A DNA stretch of 10,792 bases from Desulfobacterales bacterium. Lineage in GTDB: Bacteria; Desulfobacterota; Desulfobacteria; Desulfobacterales; QNYZ01. The translations under genes were made by a program, and so were the position numbers. Location: positions 1 to 10,792 of the forward strand of contig JAOZUU010000048.1 of the NCBI GenBank assembly GCA_029938515.1, given 5' to 3'. Under the pieces are notes generated by a model. It did not search any database. It was not told where the DNA came from and saw only the letters and a list, made by a program, of their open reading frames with translations. Of the stretch, positions 4,812 through 10,792 are shown in pieces; positions within the stretch are counted from its first letter, which is position 1; every line of letters begins with the position of its first letter.

Positions 4812-7256
4812 CTAACCGTGAATCAATGAATGTTTGATTTTTATAAAACAGATCAGGGCGATCGCATAGGTAAATGCCCCGATCAGTATGAGGACCGGAA
4901 TCCCCGCGGTCAAAGCGATCTGGGCAGAGGCCACGGCGGAAACCACCGAAGCACACCCGTTAACGGCCCAGGCCTTTGCCCGCTGGCTTGGACTATCGAG
5001 TAAATCCCGCATGCCAATGGGGAATGCCAGCCCCATGAGAAAACCAGTGGGTAGTAAAAGCAGTCCCGCTATCGCATACCGGGCAACAAGGGGAAGATGC
5101 AATAGTTTTCCCGTAATGGAATCATGAAATAGAAACAGAGCCGACAGCAAACCGATCAGTCCGGCCAGGCAAGGGGTCAGGCGGTTGTTGGACAGGTGTT
5201 GGGAAAAAAATCCGCCGATGCCGGAGAAAACCAGCAGTCCGGTGAGGACAACGGTGAAACTGATCAACGGGTCACCGAAAATATACGTGTATGCCTTGAT
5301 GAAATACATTTCGGATAGGATAAAACCGGCGCCTACGGATAAAAAGTATCCGGACCGGGTAACACGGAGGTGACCGGTGTGCATGCCGAACATTACCGGC
5401 AGGGACAGGAGAAAGATCGATATCAGGATCGCTTCGATAAGGACAACTGCCACGATTATCTCGCCGGAAAGAAAGAGGGAATAAAACCGGCTTCCGGTTG
5501 TTTCGAAGATTTCCCGGAGTCGGGTCCATTTTAAATAACTGTTGGGAAAGGGGCGTCGGTCGGATTGGGGCGTTGTGTCCAGGAGATAGGCGCCCAAAAA
5601 AGCTTTCGGGTCCGAAGCCCGGAATGCGCGCGCGAGGCGCTCGATTTCGAGATAGTGATAGGGCTGGTCAAATCGATTAAACCGATTGGCATCCTCCGGT
5701 TTTAGTTGCGGCAGGAAAACCGGATCGAAATTTCGATTCCGGGTGAATTCTTTAAGCGTATCGACAGACTTCAAAGGACGGACGGAAACAATCAGGGTAA
5801 AGGTATCCCAGTTTCGTAGAATGGCAAGGTGATTCGACGGAACGGTAATTCCCTGCCGTTTAAGGGACAGAAAGGCGGCGGCCCATAACCGGATCATGTC
5901 GGCCGGCGGCAGCTTCAGTCGCCGGGTGAAAACAAGCACACCATCGGATGTGAGATGATCCTGGTACCGCCCCAACTGTTCGATAGTGAAGGCATGGTCC
6001 TGGGTCAGGGCGGCGGTCCCGGCCAGGGAACTGCCCCAGTTTTCCACCTGAATGAGATCATACTTTTTTTGTGATCTCGCCAGGAACTCGGCCGATGAGG
6101 CCGCTGCTACAGGCCGCCGATAATGGGCGGACATGATTTCAGCCATAACCGGATGATCCACCACAATCGTCAGGTCAGACGGATCAGCCGCAGCCGCACA
6201 AGCAACGGCTGTTCCGCCATCATGAATCATTAGTAGTATGCGCCGTGGATGATCCGCCAAAACATACCCTGCCCAGGAAAGGGTGTAGGGGGCCCATCGG
6301 CGGGCTTTTTCAAGTGTTGGTTCATAAAGAACCAATCGGCCGTCACCGTCCTTAAACAGGGCCAGACTCGCCGAAACCGGTTCGGTCCATTTCAGGCTGA
6401 GGCCTGGAGCATAGCGGAGATAGGGACTTTCAACAGTGTCGATCCGACCCCGGATACCGTACACAGTATCGACAATCCGCGTGTCCGGAAACTGACGTAT
6501 GCGACCAAGGTCCTTGTACGAGGTCGGTCGAATTCGAAAAAAAGACGATGCCCAGGGTGAAAGTGTGGTGGCAACGACAAGAATTCCCATCGAAATGAGT
6601 ATATACCGGTGTCTCTTCGACAGAGCCTGGTGTTGCGATCGATGATTTTCCAGCGTTTGTACTTCTTCAATCCGCTTTGACATGTTTTTTTTCGCTTCTT
6701 TGTCGCCACCGACGAAAAGAATAACCAGAGGGGCAAAAGCCGCTAAAACCGATAGCTGTTCTTCTCGCAGGAAAGGCAAAAACAGGAGGGGAAAAAAGGC
6801 ACCCAGAGCCGAACCGGCCATATTAACAAAATAAATCCGGCCGGACCACTCCGGCCGATGCGCATACGCCAGTGATATCGTTAGCCCGGCAATAAAAAAC
6901 GGAATCGCCGGTAATAAATATACGGCGGCCAGGTAAAAAGCCTGGATCGGTTCAACGGGAAGGCGGAAGTAGTCCAGGGGAAGGCGGCTTAAGATCAGGA
7001 AAACAATAACAGTGCTGAATGTATATCCGCTGGCCAGCATGCCGAGCCCGGCCGGCCGGGTGAGTTTTTTTACCCATCCGCCGAGGCGACTTTCCAGAAT
7101 TCCGAGGCAGGTACCGCTGGCGGCAAAACCGAACAGAGCGATGCTGATCACCATAAACGTTAAATGATGCCACTGGGCGATGGAAAAGATTCTCGTGAGG
7201 AGAACCTCGAAGACCAAGGCGGCAAACGAGACAAGAAAAACGAGGGTGAGAAGCAT
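4812..7256 (-). CDS. Polytopic membrane protein with degenerate spermidine-synthase-like domain
   Basis: 814 residues in three parts. An N-terminal hydrophobic block (about 1-235) has six or seven membrane segments and opens LLTLVFLVSFAALVFEVLLT, the usual start of membrane-bound spermidine-synthase-like proteins. A soluble central part (about 240-580) has the Rossmann-type methyltransferase/aminopropyltransferase fold: ILLMIHDGGTAVAC (340-353) at the SAM-binding glycine loop, DLTIVVDHP (361-369), and KYDLIQVENWGSSLAG (398-413). A C-terminal block (about 595-808) has five or six membrane segments, including GFLMGLAFPIGMRDL and AWAVNGCASVVSAVAS. The catalytic aspartate region of true spermidine synthases (YDxIxxD) reads YDLIQVEN, so aminopropyl transfer is doubtful; SAM or metabolite binding, or transport, is possible. 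Upstream on the same strand, 165 bp away, is an exported isoaspartate methyltransferase, perhaps cotranscribed. Only a weak AGG precedes the ATG. Function unknown. Confidence 0.75.
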   Translation of the reverse strand: MLLTLVFLVSFAALVFEVLLTRIFSIAQWHHLTFMVISIALFGFAASGTCLGILESRLGGWVKKLTRPAGLGMLASGYTFSTVIVFLILSRLPLDYFRLPVEPIQAFYLAAVYLLPAIPFFIAGLTISLAYAHRPEWSGRIYFVNMAGSALGAFFPLLFLPFLREEQLSVLAAFAPLVILFVGGDKEAKKNMSKRIEEVQTLENHRSQHQALSKRHRYILISMGILVVATTLSPWASSFFRIRPTSYKDLGRIRQFPDTRIVDTVYGIRGRIDTVESPYLRYAPGLSLKWTEPVSASLALFKDGDGRLVLYEPTLEKARRWAPYTLSWAGYVLADHPRRILLMIHDGGTAVACAAAADPSDLTIVVDHPVMAEIMSAHYRRPVAAASSAEFLARSQKKYDLIQVENWGSSLAGTAALTQDHAFTIEQLGRYQDHLTSDGVLVFTRRLKLPPADMIRLWAAAFLSLKRQGITVPSNHLAILRNWDTFTLIVSVRPLKSVDTLKEFTRNRNFDPVFLPQLKPEDANRFNRFDQPYHYLEIERLARAFRASDPKAFLGAYLLDTTPQSDRRPFPNSYLKWTRLREIFETTGSRFYSLFLSGEIIVAVVLIEAILISIFLLSLPVMFGMHTGHLRVTRSGYFLSVGAGFILSEMYFIKAYTYIFGDPLISFTVVLTGLLVFSGIGGFFSQHLSNNRLTPCLAGLIGLLSALFLFHDSITGKLLHLPLVARYAIAGLLLLPTGFLMGLAFPIGMRDLLDSPSQRAKAWAVNGCASVVSAVASAQIALTAGIPVLILIGAFTYAIALICFIKIKHSLIHG

Positions 7257-7421
7257 GTCTTACCTGTCTGGCAGTTGATGTTTCTGGTCCCGCTGCCAGC
7301 GGGGCTAGAGGGCCCCCCAGAGTAAAATGTACAAATTACATCGTCGAAAGGGGGTGGTCGATAACGCCGTCTAACAACTTTATCTGGAAAACTATTTTAA
7401 ATTTATTTCTTTCCGGTGACC
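7257..7421. other. Spacer between the methyltransferase and membrane-protein genes
   Basis: No gene. It contains stem CCCGCT/AGCGGG with loop GCC (7289-7303) next to a GGGGC/GCCCC pair, and a 16-bp palindrome CCGGTGACCTCACCGG (7413-7428) overlapping the stop codon of the upstream gene. Neither is followed by a T-run in the minus direction, so I see no terminator and transcription probably continues from 7422 into 7256. Confidence 0.4.
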
Positions 7422-8195
7422 TCACCGGCGCTTCAATGCCTGGCCAGTCATGGGGACGAATAAAACGCCGGTGATATTTTCTACTTTAATATCCTGGTTT
7501 ACTTTCGTAACCAGGACCAGGTTTTGAAAAACAAACGGGTTCCCCAGGGGTAACGCCAGCCGGCCGCCTTCTTTCAGCTGTTTGATCAGCGGCGGCGGGA
7601 TATGGTCCACCGCGGCGGTGATCATGATCGCATCAAATGGTGCGGCTTCGGGCCAGCCGAAGTAGCCGTCTCCACACCGGGTTTGGATGTTGTCAAACTC
7701 AAGGTCTGCAAGTGCTTTGGCCGCCCGTCGGCATAATTTTTCCTTGATTTCGACGGTATGAACATCCCGGGCAACCCGAGCCAGTACGGCCGCCTGGTAT
7801 CCCGAACCGGTACCGACTTCCAGCACGCGGTCATCACCGGAAAGGTTAAGAATATTGGTCATCAGGGCGACGATGTACGGTTGGGAGATGGTTTGACTCT
7901 CGCCGATTGGAAGCGGACGATCGGAGTAGGCACTCCGGTGCAGGTGGTTGGGCACGAAGGCATGGCGGGGGACCGCGGTCATGGCATCCAGGATCCGGGG
8001 GTCTTTAACTCCCCGGGCGACGATCTGAGCCTGGACCATATCCTTTCTTCGGGCACGAAATTCGGGCGTATCGATACGGGACTGGGCGATGACCTCGGCC
8101 ATCGGAAATATCAGAATGAATAAAAGCAGGCCGGCTCTTTTTAAAGGTTTCGCATCCTGCTGTCTGATATAATCAAATATGATCCGTTTTCTCAT
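7422..8195 (-). CDS. pcm: Exported protein-L-isoaspartate O-methyltransferase (PIMT)
   Basis: 257 residues. PIMT uses SAM to methylate isoaspartyl residues in damaged proteins, starting their repair to aspartate. Family motifs are clear: AVPRHAFVP (74-82), YSDRPLPIGESQTISQPYIV (90-109), SAM motif I VLEVGTGSGYQAAVLA (124-139), post-I VHTVEI (145-150), motif II FDAIMITAA (187-195), and motif III GGRLALPLG (210-218). It is longer than the usual cytosolic enzyme (about 210 residues) because of an N-terminal extension: a basic stretch KPLKR (16-20), a hydrophobic run AGLLLFILIFPMAEVIA (21-37) and a likely cleavage site before QS. This predicts export to the periplasm or an N-terminal anchor. How an exported PIMT would obtain SAM is unclear. 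The start is ATG at 8195 with a weak AAGG upstream; an internal Met32 would remove most of the signal. It lies downstream of the ompA-like gene but is separated from it by a strong terminator. Confidence 0.88.
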   Translation of the reverse strand: MRKRIIFDYIRQQDAKPLKRAGLLLFILIFPMAEVIAQSRIDTPEFRARRKDMVQAQIVARGVKDPRILDAMTAVPRHAFVPNHLHRSAYSDRPLPIGESQTISQPYIVALMTNILNLSGDDRVLEVGTGSGYQAAVLARVARDVHTVEIKEKLCRRAAKALADLEFDNIQTRCGDGYFGWPEAAPFDAIMITAAVDHIPPPLIKQLKEGGRLALPLGNPFVFQNLVLVTKVNQDIKVENITGVLFVPMTGQALKRR

Positions 8196-8256
8196 CGACG
8201 GGTGCCTTGGCGCTTTGATTCGGATCTGATTCAGGGTTGAAAATTATGACCCAATA

Positions 8257-8295
8257 AATAAAGGGGAGTGCCGTTCTCGGGCACCCCCCTTTATT
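8257..8295 (-). terminator. Strong, nearly symmetric intrinsic terminator after the OmpA-like gene
   Basis: AATAAAGGGG (8257-8266) pairs with CCCCTTTATT (8286-8295) and GTGCC (8268-8272) with GGCAC (8280-8284), with a single A/C mismatch and a 7-nt loop. In the minus direction the stem runs into TTTATTTATT. It lies 49 bp after the stop of the OmpA-like gene and 62 bp before the PIMT start, so it separates the two units. Confidence 0.85.
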
Positions 8296-8343
8296 GTTTC
8301 AGTCATCGGTCGCGGTGGTTATTCGACCCCGGCGAGTCGATGA

Positions 8344-9723
8344 TTATGGTGTTTGGTCTACAGGGCGTTCCCGTGTGGTCATTTCAAAAGAAGTGTCGGA
8401 TATGATCATCGGGCGGATATCTTCGGCCGCCGGTTTTTTATGGAACCAGTTGCCGATTTCAATTCCGGCGACGATGGCCAGATCGTCACTATCATGAATC
8501 AGGCTGTTGTTATAGCTGCCCTGGGCAAAAATGAGCAGTTTATCGCTGATAAATGACAGCGGATAACCGATTTTCAGGCGCCCGAAAAAACTTTCGTCCG
8601 AGGCATTGACGGCACCGGCTTCCGCCTCCAAAAACAGGGTATTTTCAATGTAATAATCAGCCATCAGGCCGAATTTATCCTGAACCTCAAGGATCGTATC
8701 GGTGATGACCACCCGATCGGCATTCGCGAAAGTCGTCTGAAGCGTATCCTCTCGCGTCAGGCCCTTGGAATAAAAAATACCGAAACTACCCCAGTCAAGA
8801 AGATAGGATCCCGCCACGGTAAACTGGCTGATCCCGGCAGTATCATCGTAGCCATCCGGCCGGATAAAATTAAGAGACGTGAATACGCCGGCTTGAAACT
8901 GATCATGGTTGCCCACGATCCCGAGGTCGACCTGATAATTCCTCAGCAATTGATGAGTGATGTCGGCCGCAAGCCCTCCCTGGAAGGCGAAACGGTCGTT
9001 AAACGCCACAAAGAACTTCCCGTCGAAAATTCCGGTGCCTTTATTATCGTAGACACCTCCGCCGACCAGCAGGCTGCCTCTATTTTCTTCAAACATCTGC
9101 TGGCGCTCAATCTGCTTCAGCGTTTCCTCCATACCCGCGACCTGGTCCTTCAGGGCGTTCACATCATCGGCACTGGCAAGCCCCGCGAGTTGTTTTTTCA
9201 GGGTGTCGAGATCTTCGGACGAGGCGAGCCTGTCAAGTCCCGCAAGACCGATAGGGGCTTCGCCCTCAATGGGATGGACCATCTCGTTGTCTTTATAATA
9301 ATAGAATTTTTGGCCGTTTTTCAATTCATAGATGCTGAAAGCCGCCCGACGATTGATGAACCGGCCGTCAACCGTCTTGTCGATGGATTTGGGTTGGCTT
9401 TTACCCATAGCAATTACGTTAATTCTATCCGGAGCGATGCCCTGGTCGACGAAAATAGTTCTAACACTGTCGGCCCGGGAAAGCGCCAGTTTTTTATTAT
9501 ATCCATCCGAGCCGATATAATCGGTATGGGCGCTGATTTCGAGCTGAAGCTGGGGATGTTTATTAAACACATCGACGATCCGGGGAATTTGCTTGAGATC
9601 GTCAACCGCGCTGGCCGAATCATAGGGAAAATTAATATCTTCCAGCAACATATCCCCGGCCAGGGCAGGTCCGGACAGAAACAACAGCGAAATTAAAATA
9701 GAAAATACCTTTTTCATATCCAT
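8344..9723 (-). CDS. OmpA-family outer-membrane protein with N-terminal peptidoglycan domain
   Basis: 459 residues from the ATG at 9723, chosen because AAGGAGG lies 6 nt upstream (plus 9730-9736) and a signal peptide follows directly (MDMKKVFSILISLLFLSGPALA, cleavage before GD). Residues about 25-132 are an OmpA C-like peptidoglycan-binding domain: EISAHTDYIGSDGYNKKLAL, SRADSVRTIF, INVIAMGKSQP and NRRAAFSIY. The two family residues that bind diaminopimelate are present as D68 and R83. A coiled-coil-like stretch (about 165-212) follows, then a beta-rich region with alternating patterns (about 216-427) that looks like an outer-membrane barrel (GGGVYDNKG, VDLGIVGNHDQFQAGVF, LFLEAEAGAV, LKIGYPLSF). 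The order is reversed from classical OmpA, where the barrel comes first. After the last strand (VAGIEIGNWF) there is a 32-residue polar tail, so the barrel signal is not at the extreme C-terminus. It is transcribed alone. Confidence 0.8.
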   Translation of the reverse strand: MDMKKVFSILISLLFLSGPALAGDMLLEDINFPYDSASAVDDLKQIPRIVDVFNKHPQLQLEISAHTDYIGSDGYNKKLALSRADSVRTIFVDQGIAPDRINVIAMGKSQPKSIDKTVDGRFINRRAAFSIYELKNGQKFYYYKDNEMVHPIEGEAPIGLAGLDRLASSEDLDTLKKQLAGLASADDVNALKDQVAGMEETLKQIERQQMFEENRGSLLVGGGVYDNKGTGIFDGKFFVAFNDRFAFQGGLAADITHQLLRNYQVDLGIVGNHDQFQAGVFTSLNFIRPDGYDDTAGISQFTVAGSYLLDWGSFGIFYSKGLTREDTLQTTFANADRVVITDTILEVQDKFGLMADYYIENTLFLEAEAGAVNASDESFFGRLKIGYPLSFISDKLLIFAQGSYNNSLIHDSDDLAIVAGIEIGNWFHKKPAAEDIRPMIISDTSFEMTTRERPVDQTP

Positions 9724-9823
9724 GGGAATCCTCCTTGTTATCATAAGCTTCATCATTGTCACGCGTAACGCACCTTGAATTCCTTCAACGTGTTGCAAGT
9801 CCATTTAATCATAACTCTCGACT

Positions 9824-9850
9824 CTTATACTCTAATAACCTCATTGTAAA
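9824..9850 (-). promoter_or_regulatory. Candidate promoter of the OmpA-like gene
   Basis: On the minus strand, -10 TATAAG (plus 9824-9829) is preceded by TTTACA (9845-9850) with a short 15-nt spacer. The -10 is good and the spacing is suboptimal. It would give a leader of about 95 nt. Confidence 0.35.
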
Positions 9851-10048
9851 AAAGCAAATAAAAACCACGGCCTCCCATCAAAAATTTAAACCTCGGTGTT
9901 CTTGAGAAATCAAACGGACAGTATGGCCTGAATTGATCGACTTTTTAGCACATCAGAAGGAATAATTTGCCCAGTGGCCTGCGGTTTTTATACATACGCA
10001 AAGGAATGAATTAGAAATGCGGCGATGGATTTTGGTGGATCAGGTCCG
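9851..10048. other. Divergent intergenic region
   Basis: No gene is visible between the OmpA-like gene and the iron-sulfur subunit. Besides the promoters listed separately, a second plus-strand promoter-like pair is present: TTGCCC (9967-9972), 16 nt, TATACA (9989-9994). I see no tRNA, small RNA or clear repeat. Confidence 0.35.
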
Positions 10049-10077
10049 TTGACAAAACCGCCTGATTCCGCTAACCT
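10049..10077 (+). promoter_or_regulatory. Promoter of the iron-sulfur subunit gene
   Basis: A consensus -35 TTGACA (10049-10054), 17-nt spacer and TAACCT (10072-10077), which keeps the three most conserved -10 bases. The predicted start is near 10084, giving a leader of about 50 nt. The -35 box lies between ATCAGG (10039-10044) and CCTGAT (10061-10066), a 6-bp inverted repeat that could be an operator. Confidence 0.5.
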
Positions 10078-10133
10078 CTCATGGATCAAAATGAATACTG
10101 AAACATAAATAACCTCAAGGAGCGCACGCCGTC

Positions 10134-10792
10134 ATGGAATCCCAACACTTGATGACCGTTAACGGTAACCGATTATCTTTTTCGCCCGGTGAAACCATTC
10201 TGGATGTGGCCCGGCGAAACAGCATCGATATTCCGACCCTGTGTCATTTAAAAGGGGCCTCTCCCACCGGGGTTTGCCGGGTTTGCGTGGTGGAGGTGGC
10301 CGGTGCCCGGAACCTCTTGCCGGCTTGCGCCACGCCGGCCGATGACAACCTGACGGTCCAGACCGAATCGAAAAAGGTCGTGGAAGCCCGCCGCCTGATC
10401 ATCCAATTGATGCTTTCATCCGGTAACCACAATTGCGCCATTCGGGGCCCGGATACCACGGACTGGGCCCAGTTCCAGCTGGAAGTTCAAAAAGATGATG
10501 ATCATGCCGAGCTTTGTCCGGTCTGGGGCGACTGTCGACTGCAGGACCTGGCCTATCGGTATCAGGTGTCCGGCGAGGGATTCGAACGGATGAAATCACC
10601 CTACCCCATGGAAACGGTGAATCCGTTTATTGTGCGGGATTTCGCCCGTTGTGTCCAGTGTGGACGCTGTGTCCAGGCGTGCAACGAGATTCAGGTGAAC
10701 AATGCCATCGATTTCGGATATCAAAGCTCCCAGACCAAGATCATCACCACTGGAGATCGCCCCCTGAAAGATTCCGATTGTGTCTTTTGCGG
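10134..10792 (+). CDS. NuoG/FdhA/HydA-type iron-sulfur subunit, 5' part only
   Basis: First 219 residues; the gene runs off the right edge. It carries the electron-wire domains shared by NuoG, NAD-linked formate dehydrogenase alpha subunits and Fe-only hydrogenases. A plant-type [2Fe-2S] ferredoxin domain has ligands C37, C48, C51 and C65 (CHLK…GVCRVC…PAC). A His-Cys3 [4Fe-4S] motif follows with H99, C101, C128 and C134 (GNHNC…LCPVWGDCRLQDLAYRY). Then a bacterial 2x[4Fe-4S] ferredoxin begins with CVQCGRCVQAC (173-183), and the second cluster starts at C216 and C219. The His-Cys3 motif is unusual: H-x-C and CPVWGDC are separated by a 26-residue insertion. The start ATG has AAGGAG (10117-10122) 11 nt upstream, a little far. 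What follows outside (molybdopterin domain, H-cluster domain or a stop) decides which enzyme it is; I favour formate dehydrogenase or hydrogenase. Confidence 0.82.
   Translation, partial: MESQHLMTVNGNRLSFSPGETILDVARRNSIDIPTLCHLKGASPTGVCRVCVVEVAGARNLLPACATPADDNLTVQTESKKVVEARRLIIQLMLSSGNHNCAIRGPDTTDWAQFQLEVQKDDDHAELCPVWGDCRLQDLAYRYQVSGEGFERMKSPYPMETVNPFIVRDFARCVQCGRCVQACNEIQVNNAIDFGYQSSQTKIITTGDRPLKDSDCVFC

Noticed and set aside
7289..7428. Terminators between the PIMT and membrane-protein genes
   Set aside because: The hairpin at 7289-7303 and the palindrome at 7413-7428 have no T-run in the direction of transcription.
8893..9696. 267-codon open frame on the plus strand
   Set aside because: It is exactly antisense to the OmpA-like gene, which has a Shine-Dalgarno, signal peptide and conserved domain; the antisense translation resembles nothing.
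9724..9804. 27-residue N-terminal extension of the OmpA-like protein
   Set aside because: It would place the signal peptide internally, and the AAGGAGG site points to the ATG at 9723.

Overview
The window reads as ordinary bacterial chromosome, most likely from a Desulfobacterota (sulfate-reducer-like) genome. The reasons are a PEP-CTERM secreted protein behind a GEMM-I cyclic-di-GMP riboswitch, a NuoG/FdhA/HydA-type iron-sulfur subunit with the 'GNHNC...CPVWGDC' form of the His-Cys3 motif, a large membrane protein with a spermidine-synthase-like core, and a palindromic intergenic repeat of a kind I associate with that phylum. The taxonomic call is inference; no rRNA or other marker is present.

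Layout. 1-506: no gene I recognise; it holds GC-rich sequence with small hairpins, a 181-bp element bounded by inverted TCGAAA-type repeats, and two tandem hairpins (the second a good intrinsic terminator) ending 27 nt before eutA. 507-1937 (+): EutA, the reactivating ATPase of B12-dependent ethanolamine ammonia-lyase. A 149-bp hairpin-forming MITE-like element (1936-2084), flanked by an 11-bp direct repeat, appears to have inserted exactly in the eutA stop codon and to have recreated a stop. 2126-3526 (-): radical SAM protein of unknown substrate, with a promoter placed so that its mRNA may be leaderless. 3527-3983: divergent control region ending in the riboswitch, whose aptamer overlaps an intrinsic terminator. 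3984-4655 (+): secreted GEVED/PEP-CTERM protein, followed by a strong terminator.

4812-9723 is all on the minus strand. It contains, in transcription order, an OmpA-family protein with reversed domain order (8344-9723) closed by a strong terminator, then an exported protein-L-isoaspartate methyltransferase (7422-8195), then an 814-residue polytopic membrane protein with a degenerate spermidine-synthase fold (4812-7256). The last two probably share a transcript. 9724-10133 is a divergent promoter region. 10134-10792 (+) is the 5' part of an iron-sulfur electron-transfer subunit that runs off the window.

How they fit together: these are several independent transcription units rather than one system. 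The best-supported regulatory logic is c-di-GMP control of the PEP-CTERM protein: the 5' arm of the terminator is made from the 3' strand of the aptamer, so ligand binding should prevent termination (an ON switch). Base composition shifts: the radical SAM and PEP-CTERM genes (about 2100-4750) are visibly more AT-rich than the flanking genes.
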